A stretch of DNA of 64,000 bases from Bacillus sp. DTU_2020_1000418_1_SI_GHA_SEK_038 (GTDB lineage Bacteria; Bacillota; Bacilli; Bacillales; Cytobacillaceae). Positions 7,554 to 17,025 of the stretch are shown piece after piece (positions within the stretch are counted from its first letter, which is position 1; the number at the start of each line of letters is the position of its first letter). Under the pieces are notes generated by a model. That model ran no database searches. It saw only the letters and a list, made by a program, of their open reading frames with translations, and was not told the DNA's origin. Position numbers and translations under genes: made by a program. Location of the stretch: NCBI RefSeq assembly GCF_032341175.1, contig NZ_CP135435.1, positions 4,340,001 through 4,404,000 of the forward strand, written 5' to 3'.

Positions 7554-8225
7554 TTAAAATGCATCTAGCTTCACACCTTCAGATATTTCAAGCTGAGGCT
7601 CCGTTACGGCGATAATATCATCAACCGTGTATCCCTTTGCTACTTCAACTAATTTCAAGCCATCTTCAGTTACATCAATCACAGCACGGTCTGTAATAAT
7701 TCGGTCGACAACTCCCATACCTGTTAACGGCAAGGAACACTCATTTAGAATTTTCGGATCCCCATCTTTGTTTACATGGTCCATAATGACGATAATTTTT
7801 TTGGCTCCATGCACAAGATCCATAGCTCCGCCCATCCCCTTAATCATTTTCCCGGGGATCATCCAATTGGCAAGGTCCCCCTTCACGGAAACCTCCATCC
7901 CGCCAAGAATGGCAACATCAACGTGTCCTCCGCGAATCATCGCAAACGATTCCGCACTAGTGAAATAAGAAGCCCCTTTTATCGCTGTAACTGTTTCTTT
8001 TCCGGCATTGATTAAATCTGGATCTACTTGATCTTCCGTTGGGTAAGGCCCAATACCCAATAACCCATTTTCAGATTGTAAAACAACTTGCTTTCCTTCT
8101 GGGATATAGTTGGCAACCATGGTTGGGATTCCAATTCCTAAATTCACGTAGAATCCGCTTTCAATTTCTTTTTCAGCACGTCTCGCAATTTTTTCCCTAA
8201 TTAAGGATTTATCCGTTTTGGTCAT
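7554..8225 (-). CDS. scoB: 3-oxoacid CoA-transferase subunit B
   Basis: The 223-residue beta subunit of a class I CoA transferase. The active-site glutamate lies in SENGLLG (Glu52), and [14 protein letters not shown] is typical of the family. With ScoA it moves CoA from succinyl-CoA to acetoacetate or a related 3-oxoacid. Start ATG at 8225 is preceded by AGGAGAGG. It sits 20 bp after scoA and ends before a strong terminator. A 3-oxoadipate CoA-transferase role is an alternative given the nearby aromatic-type genes, but no 3-oxoadipate pathway enzyme is seen. Confidence 0.92.
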   Translation of the reverse strand: MTKTDKSLIREKIARRAEKEIESGFYVNLGIGIPTMVANYIPEGKQVVLQSENGLLGIGPYPTEDQVDPDLINAGKETVTAIKGASYFTSAESFAMIRGGHVDVAILGGMEVSVKGDLANWMIPGKMIKGMGGAMDLVHGAKKIIVIMDHVNKDGDPKILNECSLPLTGMGVVDRIITDRAVIDVTEDGLKLVEVAKGYTVDDIIAVTEPQLEISEGVKLDAF

Positions 8226-8245
8226 GTTCCTCTCTCCTCTCTTTT

Positions 8246-8935
8246 TTACTTTTGAACTGTTAATCTCTCAATCTTCTTCTCTTGATTGCCGACAATTAAT
8301 TTTTGAACATAAATACTTGGTGTGTGAATGTGATCTGGGTTCAGCTCTCCAATTTCAACTAATTTTTCCACCTCAGCTATCGTTACTTTTCCAGCAGCAG
8401 CAATCATCGGATTAAAGTTTCGGGCTGTCTTGTTATACACAAGATTGCCCATTTTATCCCCGATTGACGCTCGAACGAGAGAAAAGTCTGCTGTCATTCC
8501 TCTTTCCAGCAAGTAAGCTTTTCCGTCAAACTCGCGGACCTCTTTCCCTTCAGCAATCGGTGTTCCCACCCCGGCAGGTGTATAGAAGGCTGGAATTCCT
8601 GCCCCGCCTGCACGAATTCGTTCAGCCAAGGTTCCTTGTGGGACAAGCTCTACTTCAATTTCGCCAGAAAGCACCTGCCGTTCGAATTCCTTATTTTCCC
8701 CAACATAAGAACCAACCATCTTTTTGATCTGCCTATTTTTTAAAAGTAAACCAAGACCCCAATCATCAACTCCACAGTTATTGGAAATAACCGTAAGATC
8801 CTTTACTCCTGTTTCGACCAATGCCAGAATTAAATTCTCAGGAATTCCAACTAATCCAAAGCCACCAACCATTATGGTTGCCCCATCTTTAATATCTTTT
8901 ACAGCATCAGAAAATGATGTAAGAATCGTTTTCAT
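8246..8935 (-). CDS. scoA: 3-oxoacid CoA-transferase subunit A
   Basis: The 229-residue alpha subunit begins [18 protein letters not shown] and contains [15 protein letters not shown] (CoA-binding glycine-rich region), [13 protein letters not shown] and [20 protein letters not shown], all standard for ScoA. It forms a heterotetramer with ScoB, encoded 20 bp downstream, in ketone-body and fatty-acid related metabolism. No hydroxybutyrate dehydrogenase or lipase gene is adjacent, so the physiological context here is open. Confidence 0.92.
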   Translation of the reverse strand: MKTILTSFSDAVKDIKDGATIMVGGFGLVGIPENLILALVETGVKDLTVISNNCGVDDWGLGLLLKNRQIKKMVGSYVGENKEFERQVLSGEIEVELVPQGTLAERIRAGGAGIPAFYTPAGVGTPIAEGKEVREFDGKAYLLERGMTADFSLVRASIGDKMGNLVYNKTARNFNPMIAAAGKVTIAEVEKLVEIGELNPDHIHTPSIYVQKLIVGNQEKKIERLTVQK

Positions 8936-9208
8936 TACTTCTCAGCCCCTTTAATTTATTTTTCTATAATAGGTGCTACCCTTAATCCACCTTCAAATAC
9001 GTATGATTGAATAACATTTATTTGAAAATTCAAAATTAATCCATACCTCCACTTTACAGTCTTCCCACCTATAAGTAAAATGAATAAACGGAATAGATAT
9101 TATGAAAATAGCGAATAAATTAAATTGCATAAAAAGGCTGTCCAACATTAGGGTAAAGTCATGTATGAAAAATAATAGCTTTGAATTTTTCCATTTATCC
9201 CCTTACTC

Positions 9209-9682
9209 TTAATTCTTATCTAACTCTTCACATTTAATGATATGAAGCAGCAGTTTATCGCAGCCTTTTACTAGCAGGTTATAAGTCTCCATGTAGTTGC
9301 CGGTAATGGAGGGGTCTGGGACATTTTTATTTTCCACTTCTGGCACGTAATTGAGTAAAAATGGAATTTGACAAGCTTGTCCAAAACGTTCTGATAACAC
9401 ATTTACATTCTCTTGATCCATAAGAACGATATAATCAAAGGCCGAAAGATCATCTTCAGTTACTTGACGTGAACGTATCCATTTATGGGGAATTTGCATT
9501 TTGTCTAGAAACCTTCTTGTTGGTGGAAAGGGCTTCCTTCCAACATGAGAACTATCGGTAGCCGCTGAATCCACCTTAAATCTTTCACTTAATCCTTTCC
9601 TTTCTAATATCTGACAAAAGATTGCCTCTGCCATCGGTGATCGATTAATATTCGCTTTGCAAATAAAAAGGACTTTAATCAT
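9209..9682 (-). CDS. Low-molecular-weight protein-tyrosine phosphatase
   Basis: A 157-residue protein beginning MIKVLFICKANINRSPMAEA, where Cys8 and Arg14-Ser15 form the C-x5-R-S phosphate loop, and ending region VPDPSITGN supplies the general acid Asp. The loop is CKANINRS instead of the more common CxGNxCRS, so the second cysteine is replaced by Asn. The start at 9682 follows GGGAGGGAG; an upstream extension would precede the loop by 40 residues and lacks a ribosome site. It is divergent from the MurF-like gene at 9853. Confidence 0.88.
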   Translation of the reverse strand: MIKVLFICKANINRSPMAEAIFCQILERKGLSERFKVDSAATDSSHVGRKPFPPTRRFLDKMQIPHKWIRSRQVTEDDLSAFDYIVLMDQENVNVLSERFGQACQIPFLLNYVPEVENKNVPDPSITGNYMETYNLLVKGCDKLLLHIIKCEELDKN

Positions 9683-9852
9683 TTCAAACTCCCTCCCATT
9701 CGATTGATAGACACATATTATGTTATGTCGGAAGTTGGAAAGTGCTTTTTGATAACTAGGCCAATATAAAGAATGTGACAAAATTTGGTTAATATTCCTA
9801 AATCAATATTTTTTATAAAACATAGTATGAGACATAAAGGAGTGAGAAAACA

Positions 9853-11265
9853 GTGCCTAATTTAAACTTGCAGCAAATCTCCTCTGCCATGCCTTGCAGA
9901 GTCGCAACCTGGCAGACAAGTCAAGTGATCAAAGGTTTTACAAAAAAACATAAAACCCCTTTTCCATTTAGTTTAGTATTTATATTTAACCGTGTTGTAA
10001 ATGAGGACAAACTAATTCAAAGATTAGTCATGGGAAAAGCAACTGGGGTTGTCGTTAGCAGCAATCACCATCTCGAACTTGATAAATTCGCTAAAGCTGG
10101 AATTGGTGTTCTTGAAGTAAAGAGGATCAAACAGGCCTATTTCCAAATGGCCAAGCTATACCGGAGGCAATTCCCGATACCGATCGTACAAGTGATTGGA
10201 AGTTCTGGCAAAACAACAACAAAGGAGATGATCGGCAGCATTCTTAAACAGGAGTATTCCACTTTAGTCAGTGCCTTGAATTTAAATGGCCTTACCGGGG
10301 TCCCGTACAATCTGTCTAAATTAGAAAAAAACCATGAGGCTGCTGTTTTGGAGGTTGGAATGAAAGCGTTTGGCACCATGGATTTATTAAGTCAAATGAC
10401 TCAGCCTCAAATTGGAGTCGTTACAGGCATTCACCGGGCACATTTAACGAGACTTGGGTCAATTGAAAATATTATTAAAGCTAAGGCAGAAATGATTAAA
10501 CATTTATCCCCGGATGGAGCTCTCATTATTAATGGGGATGATCCGAACTGTGCTGAATTTCTAAAAATAATAAAGTACCCTGGTAAAATTATTACATTTG
10601 GTTTTAATAGAGGAAACACCATTCGGGCAAAAAGAATTCGATACAAAAACTTCCAATGCTTTTTTAAAGTAAAGGGAAAAGGCTTTAAATTTAACTGTAT
10701 GTTAAATACGTTTGGAAGCTATAATATCTCGAATGCATTAGCAGCTATTGCGGTAGGCATAGAGCTTCGTGTACCACATCATAAGATACAACAAGGGCTT
10801 GCTGAATTTTCCCCCGTAAAGGGCCGGATGCAGGTCATTTCTTGCACAAATGATATTACTCTTATCCATGATAATTTCAATGCCAATCCCGATTCTACCA
10901 AACTCTTATTAAGCCAAATCCCACATTTGCCTAGAAAAAGACCGGTTACATTGGTCTTAGGAGATATGGAAAGTCCAGAAACAAACGAAGCATACGCCAA
11001 AATGGTACATTACCAGATTGGTAAAAAAACCGGCTCCTTAGCTATTGATAAATTAATTGCAATCGGCAAATGGGCTGAGGAATATTGCCAAGGAGCCAAG
11101 GCGATGGGCATTCCAACGAAAAAGCTATATTATTACAAACAAGTCGATGATGCAATGAAGGACATGCCCCATCTTGTTCAGCCTTCTTCTATCGTTATCT
11201 TTAAAGCTTCGGTCACCTACATTGACCAAAAGCCGCTTATTCGCTTATTTAGTAGGAATACGTAG
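9853..11265 (+). CDS. MurF-like Mur ligase family protein
   Basis: This 470-residue protein has the Mur ligase ATP-binding loop GSSGKTTTKE near residue 120, the AKAEM lysine segment, ALIINGDDPN, and the MurF-like NANPDSTK and LGDMESPE motifs. The N-terminal uridine-binding domain is divergent and basic. MurF adds D-Ala-D-Ala to UDP-MurNAc-tripeptide. This copy is isolated from any mur/ddl cluster and is likely a paralogue with a changed substrate. Start GTG at 9853 with AAAGGAG upstream. It faces a tyrosine phosphatase gene, hinting at an envelope or capsule link, but that is only context. Confidence 0.78.
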   Translation: MPNLNLQQISSAMPCRVATWQTSQVIKGFTKKHKTPFPFSLVFIFNRVVNEDKLIQRLVMGKATGVVVSSNHHLELDKFAKAGIGVLEVKRIKQAYFQMAKLYRRQFPIPIVQVIGSSGKTTTKEMIGSILKQEYSTLVSALNLNGLTGVPYNLSKLEKNHEAAVLEVGMKAFGTMDLLSQMTQPQIGVVTGIHRAHLTRLGSIENIIKAKAEMIKHLSPDGALIINGDDPNCAEFLKIIKYPGKIITFGFNRGNTIRAKRIRYKNFQCFFKVKGKGFKFNCMLNTFGSYNISNALAAIAVGIELRVPHHKIQQGLAEFSPVKGRMQVISCTNDITLIHDNFNANPDSTKLLLSQIPHLPRKRPVTLVLGDMESPETNEAYAKMVHYQIGKKTGSLAIDKLIAIGKWAEEYCQGAKAMGIPTKKLYYYKQVDDAMKDMPHLVQPSSIVIFKASVTYIDQKPLIRLFSRNT

Positions 11266-11372
11266 GGACATGTTCAGCATTAATTTTTTCAAACACTGAA
11301 GGAAGGGAATGGGGGGCGGTCCTCTGCCCTATTATAGCCATGAAGCTAAGAAAACTAGACGGGCCCTCCCCG

Positions 11373-12368
11373 TTAAACAAGTTTATGCCCACAGTTGGAG
11401 CAGAAGTTACCTTCACCTGTTTTTGTCCCGCAATTAGGGCAGAAATTAGGTCTCTTTTGATTGCCTGCATTTTGTTGGGCAGGAGGCTGCGGATTTTGTG
11501 AGGGCGCAGGTTGATTGTCGGCCTGCTGATTCATTTGATTCAGCATTTTACCCGCGATATTCATCCCCATCATCATCCCAGCCATATCGGAGGCCGCTCC
11601 TCCTCCACTCATTTTTCCAGAAGCCATTCCATCCGTTATGGAGATTTGCTGGTATCGATCCACGTTACCGACCATTCCGTGTGAGGCATTTTTCGTAATC
11701 ATATCTTGAATCTCTTTTGGATAGCTGAAGCTCATGACATTAAATCCCGTGATCGTAATGCCGCTTTTAATCAACTGCATATCTAAATCCTCTTGAATCC
11801 CTTTAGATATTTCGAAGGTGTTCGACTGGAGATTGAACATATCCTTCCCTTCCCTTGAAATCCATTTCATCAAGAGCTGATCAAGGATCGAGGTAATCCT
11901 TATTTTGACATCCTCTACAACATATTGCTCGCGAACCCCAGCTATTTGGTCAATTAAGGCCACATAATCATTTACTTTAAAATTAAAAGTTCCGTTCGCA
12001 CGAATTGGCATACCGCCCGGAAGTCCAAGTGTCGGGATATTAATCGCATTTTTCGTTCCCCACTTCTCAATAAACTCCTTCGTGTTCACAAACAGCACTT
12101 CGACACGCATGCCGCTGTTAAACCCAAACTTGAACCCCTTTAATGTCGATAAAAAAGGAATAATTTGCGATTCGATATCATACTCCCCTTCATCACGAAA
12201 TACCCCTTCGATTTTCCCATTATTGAAGAAGACCGCATCCTGACCAGGTCGAATGATCAATCTGCTCCCCTTTTTAATCTCCCGGTTGCTCCATTTGTAA
12301 AAAATCATATCATCTCTAAATTCTTGCCATTCCACTACATTTGCAAATTGGTTTCTGAAAAAAGACAT
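11373..12368 (-). CDS. ydjI: SPFH-domain protein with C-terminal zinc ribbon (YdjI-like)
   Basis: The 331-residue protein has an N-terminal SPFH/virion-core-like domain (residues 1-220), a Gln/Pro-rich linker, and a terminal zinc ribbon with two CxxC pairs (FCPNCGTKTGEGNFCSNCGH). In B. subtilis YdjI works with YdjG and YdjH to recruit PspA to stressed membranes. Gene order pspA-ydjG-ydjH-ydjI is the same here. It is separated from ydjH by about 200 bp that holds an inverted-repeat element, so its expression may differ from the upstream genes. Confidence 0.88.
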   Translation of the reverse strand: MSFFRNQFANVVEWQEFRDDMIFYKWSNREIKKGSRLIIRPGQDAVFFNNGKIEGVFRDEGEYDIESQIIPFLSTLKGFKFGFNSGMRVEVLFVNTKEFIEKWGTKNAINIPTLGLPGGMPIRANGTFNFKVNDYVALIDQIAGVREQYVVEDVKIRITSILDQLLMKWISREGKDMFNLQSNTFEISKGIQEDLDMQLIKSGITITGFNVMSFSYPKEIQDMITKNASHGMVGNVDRYQQISITDGMASGKMSGGGAASDMAGMMMGMNIAGKMLNQMNQQADNQPAPSQNPQPPAQQNAGNQKRPNFCPNCGTKTGEGNFCSNCGHKLV

Positions 12369-12573
12369 TGATTATTTGCTCCCTTCTATCAAATACGCCT
12401 TGGCGTATTTGCGCTCAGATAATACCTGCGCTTGCTCGATAAATTTCCTTTGAGAATCTGAGCATCTTCCGGAGGCTTTAACTTTATTCAGCTGGATTTT
12501 ACTTTTTAATTGAATTGTTAATTAGCTTGCATTCTTCATTCCAAGTGTCGGAAATCTACTGAATAAAGTTAAA
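12369..12573. repeat. Intergenic palindromic repeat element inside the psp operon
   Basis: The gap between ydjH and ydjI holds CAAATACGCC-TT-GGCGTATTTG (12390-12411), a 10-bp stem with a 2-base centre. It also holds a perfect 15-bp inverted repeat, TTTAACTTTATTCAG at 12477-12491 with CTGAATAAAGTTAAA at 12559-12573. The second arm overlaps the ydjH stop codon. No convincing gene is present. The form suggests a dispersed non-coding repeat or small MITE. Confidence 0.55.
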
Positions 12574-13363
12574 ACTTGCCTCTGCTTCCGCTATGCGAGT
12601 GACCGCCGCTAGAAATTCCGCCGCCTCCACCGCTGCTATTTTTGGAAGATGGCTTTTTCTGCTTCGTTACGGTTTTTCTCACAAAGTTATCATATTTATT
12701 GAGCACTCCCGATTTAGCACTATCCATATAGGTCCCGGCATGGACTGTGACCCTGCCGCCGGAGCGATAGCCCATAATCATAACTATAATGGCAGCTGTC
12801 AATAAGGCTGCCGCTAATTGAAACCACCATTTAAAAAGCAGGTTTTCCGGATTCACGCCCGGCTCATATCCCATGTAATGATGGGCCGTGTAGATAAAGC
12901 CGGAAAAGGCTCGAGAATACTGGCCTTCCGATAGGTCAGGGGTTATTTTATTGCGGATCCTATCAAGCCGCCCGTTATCCAAATACTGCTCTGCCTTTTT
13001 AAAACCCGCCAAATACACATCTCTTTCTTGCATATCGATCGTTAATATCGCGGTATTTCCATGCGGCTGGTCATAGCCTGGAGCCTGTTCATCATAGAAA
13101 TCCTCTACGTATTGAACGATGTCCTTCCCTTCCGTTCCATTGGCTGTGATTACGAGGAATGCGGTGTTTCTTTCTTTGCCTAATTCGCTTGCTAAGGATT
13201 CTAGTTCTGACACTTCTTCTTCCGTTAGCAGCTTAGCAAAATCATAAATATATTGCTTCTGATTAAGCGAATCTGCTTTGGCTGGTACCCCCCATGGCAA
13301 CAGTAGCAGGAATGCGGCGACAAGGAAAAAGAACCCTCGTTTGTTTACCCAACTTCCGCTCAC
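12569..13363 (-). CDS. ydjH: TPM-domain membrane protein (YdjH-like)
   Basis: About 264 residues: an N-terminal signal segment (GFFFLVAAFLLLLPWG), a TPM domain (YIYDFAKLLTEEEVSELESL, ending ERDVYLAGFKKAEQYLDNGR), a transmembrane helix near residue 190 and a Gly/Ser-rich tail. TPM domains occur in envelope stress proteins. GTG at 13363 is chosen because GGGAGGTGG lies just upstream and the GTG overlaps the ydjG stop codon as GTGA, implying translational coupling. An ATG 33 bases further upstream lacks a ribosome site. Confidence 0.85.
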   Translation of the reverse strand: MSGSWVNKRGFFFLVAAFLLLLPWGVPAKADSLNQKQYIYDFAKLLTEEEVSELESLASELGKERNTAFLVITANGTEGKDIVQYVEDFYDEQAPGYDQPHGNTAILTIDMQERDVYLAGFKKAEQYLDNGRLDRIRNKITPDLSEGQYSRAFSGFIYTAHHYMGYEPGVNPENLLFKWWFQLAAALLTAAIIVMIMGYRSGGRVTVHAGTYMDSAKSGVLNKYDNFVRKTVTKQKKPSSKNSSGGGGGISSGGHSHSGSRGKF

Positions 13364-14388
13364 CAAAAGCCACCTCCCATCAAATAGGAGGCACATTTAA
13401 GGGCGAAAAAGGTTCCGGCTGCAATCCCGCTAAACCACATAGCTATTTTGCCCGAACTAATTGGCGGTTTGCCAACCACTTTTCCTGTTTGCCCATTCAT
13501 CGCAAAAACATGCTCGGCTTGATTGAAATCATAGCTCACCATCCACACAGGCAGTAAAACATAGTAGCTGTTTACATTTCTCGTATCAATTTGCTTATTC
13601 TTATAATTGACTGATTGATAGCCCGAAAATGTTGAACGAATATAGGACTCAACATAGTCATCTATTTTACCCTTCGCCCGCGGAAGCAGTTCTTCATCCG
13701 TATAATTATATTTTTCTGCAATAAATCCAGCCAAATAAGGAGTTTTAAAATCCTTTAGTTGATCATACGGGTATGGCTCCAATCTATCCATTAAGTCATC
13801 ATGCATTTTTTCCGATGCATCCACTGGGATTTTGACATAATCAAGGTTAATATCACGGAAGGCATCATAATAACTTGTTTCCGTATAAATATACTCCCCT
13901 TTTGTATAGGTTCTGACCTTCGTGCAAGTGGCATTTACTTGCACCTTGCTATTTAAATCAAACAACCAAAAAGGCACATACATGCCTGTGATGCTTTTGA
14001 TTCGGTCTGCAGTCATAAAGCCTTTTGGAGTAAGCAGCCCTTTTCTGCACCATTTCTTAAAGGCCTCTATTGCCTCTTCTTTACTGATTGTAAAAGGAAT
14101 AACCTTGGCAGGGGCAAGAAGGCCAGATACCCGATCTGCAATGACCACACCCGCCCCGCAAAAACTGCAGCTTGTTGCAGCTGTTTCAGCTGTTGTGATT
14201 AAAATTGCTCCACAGTTCCCACAATGATATTCATTTGCCTCATCCTCAGAAAAAGCCGCTGTCTTCAACTCTTCAGGATAATTTTCGATATTTTCATGAC
14301 TGCCGCAGCTCTGACAGGATAACTCGCCTGATTCCGCATCAAAGCTCATATCACTCCCACAGCTGGGGCATTTATAATGAAAAATCAC
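13360..14388 (-). CDS. ydjG: Zinc-ribbon membrane protein (YdjG-like)
   Basis: The 342-residue protein starts with two zinc-ribbon-like Cys pairs (YKCPSCGSDM, LSCQSCGS) and a second set (YHCGNCGAIL, SCSFCGAGV). A large middle domain follows, then a single C-terminal membrane helix (IAMWFSGIAAGTFFALKCAS). YdjG of B. subtilis anchors the YdjG-YdjH-YdjI complex that brings PspA to the membrane. It overlaps ydjH by four bases and follows pspA by about 230 bp. Confidence 0.85.
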   Translation of the reverse strand: MIFHYKCPSCGSDMSFDAESGELSCQSCGSHENIENYPEELKTAAFSEDEANEYHCGNCGAILITTAETAATSCSFCGAGVVIADRVSGLLAPAKVIPFTISKEEAIEAFKKWCRKGLLTPKGFMTADRIKSITGMYVPFWLFDLNSKVQVNATCTKVRTYTKGEYIYTETSYYDAFRDINLDYVKIPVDASEKMHDDLMDRLEPYPYDQLKDFKTPYLAGFIAEKYNYTDEELLPRAKGKIDDYVESYIRSTFSGYQSVNYKNKQIDTRNVNSYYVLLPVWMVSYDFNQAEHVFAMNGQTGKVVGKPPISSGKIAMWFSGIAAGTFFALKCASYLMGGGFW

Positions 14389-14587
14389 GCTCTCTCACCT
14401 CTTTTAAGGACGGTTCCTTGTTCTCCTCCTATTTACTCAAAAAGGAAAAAGGAGGAACATATGGGCATTAAAGATATTGTTCATTTACCGTAAAAGTTAA
14501 ATTAGAGTTCTTTCGGGTAATGTAGATGCCGTTCTTTTACCACATAAAGCAAAACAGAGCTTTTTGGGCAATGATGGGACAATTCTT

Positions 14588-14615
14588 ATGTGGGACGGGG
14601 TTCCTGCCCCCACAT
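14588..14615. repeat. GTGGGAC-type hairpin between pspA and ydjG
   Basis: ATGTGGG...CCCACAT encloses a GGGG/CCCC stem and forms a strong hairpin immediately after the pspA stop. It has no U-tract, so it may protect the pspA end of a processed message or partly attenuate ydjG. Similar GGGAC hairpins occur at 19510 and 22589. Confidence 0.5.
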
Positions 14616-14617
14616 CC

Positions 14618-15292
14618 TTATTTCTTCATTCTCTTTTTCAAAGCGGCAAGTTCATCTTCAATATCAATGCTTCCCTCATCATATTTAGCTGTTAATTCCG
14701 CGAGATTATCTTTCGGGCCAGCATTTAGTTCTGCCATGGCATTCGCTTCATCTAATGCGCGATTTACCTTTTCTTCCATCCGCTCAAATGCTGATATGGA
14801 CTGGCCTGAATGGGCAGCAGGTGCCCCAAGCTTATTCATCCGTTCCTGGGTCTTTGCCACAGACCATTTTGCCTTCAGCATATTTCTGCGGAATTCCAAT
14901 TCGCTGATATCCGCGACAAGCTTATCATGCATTTGCTTCATTTGCTGGGAGTTCGTTGAAGCCAATTGATTAGACGTCTGCAATTCAGCTAACCTTGCTG
15001 CCAATTCTGCTTTCTTCTCCAGAAATCTCCTCGCGTCCCCTTCATTCCCTGCCTCTAATGCCTTTATCGCATAGCGTTCCATCTTCTCCATATCCTCTTG
15101 GCACTCATTTAAGACTCTTTTTGACCGCTGCTCTTCTGCCATCACTGATGCCGTTTCCGATTTTACCTTCCCTAAATCCTTATTTAGACTTCTTAAATAT
15201 TGATCAATCATCTTCTCCGGATTCTCTGCCTTATCCAACAATGCATGAATATTGCTTGCCATAATATCTTTAAATCTTTTGATCATACTCAT
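14618..15292 (-). CDS. pspA: PspA/IM30 family envelope-stress protein
   Basis: A 224-residue, almost wholly coiled-coil protein beginning MSMIKRFKDIMASNIHALLD, the standard PspA/Vipp1 amphipathic start, followed by AENPEKMIDQYLRSL and long heptad regions. PspA assembles on damaged membranes and limits proton leakage. ATG at 15292 is preferred because GGAAGGAG lies eight bases upstream; an upstream extension adds a non-family sequence. It is the first gene of the operon and has a SigW-like promoter at 15342-15368. Confidence 0.92.
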   Translation of the reverse strand: MSMIKRFKDIMASNIHALLDKAENPEKMIDQYLRSLNKDLGKVKSETASVMAEEQRSKRVLNECQEDMEKMERYAIKALEAGNEGDARRFLEKKAELAARLAELQTSNQLASTNSQQMKQMHDKLVADISELEFRRNMLKAKWSVAKTQERMNKLGAPAAHSGQSISAFERMEEKVNRALDEANAMAELNAGPKDNLAELTAKYDEGSIDIEDELAALKKRMKK

Positions 15293-15341
15293 CTGTTCTG
15301 CTCCTTCCTTAAAGGTCATTTTGGAAAACATTACTACATTA

Positions 15342-15368
15342 TACTGTGCAATATTCAATAAAGTTTCA
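15342..15368 (-). promoter_or_regulatory. SigW-like ECF promoter of pspA
   Basis: Read leftward, TGAAAC (15363-15368) is followed after 17 bp by AGTATAA (AGTA at 15342-15345). SigW promoters of B. subtilis have TGAAAC and CGTA about 16-17 bp apart, so the -35 is perfect and the -10 differs by one base. The position, 50 bp upstream of pspA, and the known SigW control of the B. subtilis homologue support the call. Confidence 0.7.
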
Positions 15369-15543
15369 CTTTTTGCCGTGGTATTTATGGGACAGGCTAA
15401 ACACCCCTTTTATCCCACCGTTCTTACACTAGACACACCTTTATGACATGATTGTGAACGTGTGATTTTTTACCTAGTAATCATTTTCTAATTTCTATAC
15501 AATTTCTCTGAATTCTAATTCTCATAATGAAAGTGTTGGTCAA

Positions 15544-17025
15544 ATGAGCGTAAGGGAATGTAATGAGGATAAAAAGGGGATTGCTTCATACCATAATGAA
15601 ACACCTGAAGATTGGCATAAAATTTACTATGCTTTAAACGTTTCTTCCATACTAGCTATTACTGATAAGAATGGAATTATTACATATGCGAACGATAAAT
15701 TTTGTGAACTTTCAAAGTACTCAAGGGGAGAACTAATCGGACGTACCCACAGCATTCTCAATTCAGGCTATCACTCAAAGGAATTTTTCTCTGAATTATG
15801 GAAGACGATTTCAAAAGGTGAAATCTGGGAGGGTGAAATCCAAAATAAAGCAAAAGACGGCAGTTACTATTGGATTGAAACGGTCATTATTCCTTTAAAG
15901 AATAAGGAAAATAAAGTTTACCAGTACGTATCTATTCGAAAGGACATTACCGAGAGGAAAGAGCTCGAAATAATATCCCAACTATCCACTCGCATTTTCC
16001 AAAAAATGAATGAGGGAATTGTCATTACGGATACAAAAGGAAAAATTTTGAATGTCAATGAAGCCTATTGTTCTATTTCCGGTTATTCCGTTAATGAATT
16101 GTTAGGAAAAAATCCCCGTGTTTTAAAATCACATGTCCATGATCAAACCTTTTATCAAAAGCTTTGGAATAGTTTAATCACAACGGGCAATTGGGAAGGA
16201 GAGGTATGGAACCGGCACAAGACCGGAAGATTATATCTTCAAAAGGTTTATATTATTGCCATCCGTGATGAAAGAAATAAGATTATTTTTTATGTAGGAG
16301 TTACTACAGATATATCAGAAGAAGCTAAAATCCGCAAAGATATAATTAGAACTGGAAAACTGCAAAGGTCTTTACTTCCTCTCCCCATACAAGAAGATCA
16401 ATTAGAGGTTCATACGATCTATACGCCATCTGATTATGTTAGTGGCGATTTCTTTGATTATTATTGGGATAAAGAGCAAGGAACTCTTTCGGGCTATATC
16501 ATCGATATCATGGGACATGGCCTTACGGCAGCTTATCAAAATTCAATTTTAAGAGTTTTATTTAAACAAAATTTCGACAAGAATCGTTCACTTGTTGATG
16601 TGCTAACAACTATTAATAAGGAATCCATGAACTACTTTTTCGAGGATACATTTGCTGCAGCACTTTGTTTCCGTTTGGATGTGAATAAGCGGATTTTAAC
16701 TTATGCCTGTGCAGGCATAAATAAATTTTTGATCGTAAATACGGATGGGGAAAGGAATATTGTCAAAATGGCAGGTTCCTATTTAGGAATATTAGAAGAG
16801 TCCCTATTTGATGAAATAACCATTCCTGTCGAACAAAATGAGTCGATCTTTTTTTTGACTGACGGTTTAATGGATCAGATTGATATCGTAAATACCATCC
16901 CTTTAAACGGAAATTTCCAAAGCAATGTAGAGCAGTTTAAAAAAATGACTTCAGATGAATTAAAGGATGATGCCACTCTAATTGGAATTTACCTAAAACC
17001 TTTTGGAGGACAATTCGATGATTGA
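15544..17025 (+). CDS. PAS-PAS-PP2C (RsbU/SpoIIE-type) serine phosphatase
   Basis: The 493-residue protein has two PAS domains (residues about 28-135 and 148-262, each ending in a PAC-like segment such as YVSIRKDITERK and YVGVTTDISEEAK). A PP2C phosphatase domain follows, with SGDFFDY, DIMGHG, FLTDGL and DDATL metal-binding residues. Such proteins dephosphorylate STAS antagonists to start a partner switch. No membrane segment is seen, so the PAS domains sense a cytoplasmic signal such as redox or a ligand. It overlaps the downstream kinase gene by eight bases, pointing to coupled translation. Confidence 0.88.
   Translation: MSVRECNEDKKGIASYHNETPEDWHKIYYALNVSSILAITDKNGIITYANDKFCELSKYSRGELIGRTHSILNSGYHSKEFFSELWKTISKGEIWEGEIQNKAKDGSYYWIETVIIPLKNKENKVYQYVSIRKDITERKELEIISQLSTRIFQKMNEGIVITDTKGKILNVNEAYCSISGYSVNELLGKNPRVLKSHVHDQTFYQKLWNSLITTGNWEGEVWNRHKTGRLYLQKVYIIAIRDERNKIIFYVGVTTDISEEAKIRKDIIRTGKLQRSLLPLPIQEDQLEVHTIYTPSDYVSGDFFDYYWDKEQGTLSGYIIDIMGHGLTAAYQNSILRVLFKQNFDKNRSLVDVLTTINKESMNYFFEDTFAAALCFRLDVNKRILTYACAGINKFLIVNTDGERNIVKMAGSYLGILEESLFDEITIPVEQNESIFFLTDGLMDQIDIVNTIPLNGNFQSNVEQFKKMTSDELKDDATLIGIYLKPFGGQFDD

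Noticed and set aside
7554..8935. Naming the CoA transferase as 3-oxoadipate CoA-transferase (pcaIJ)
   Set aside because: No protocatechuate or 3-oxoadipate pathway gene is present; the general 3-oxoacid (ScoAB) assignment is safer.
14526..14969. Plus-strand frame of 147 codons over pspA
   Set aside because: It is the antisense shadow of the PspA coiled-coil gene; its Ser/Phe-rich content is typical of such shadows.
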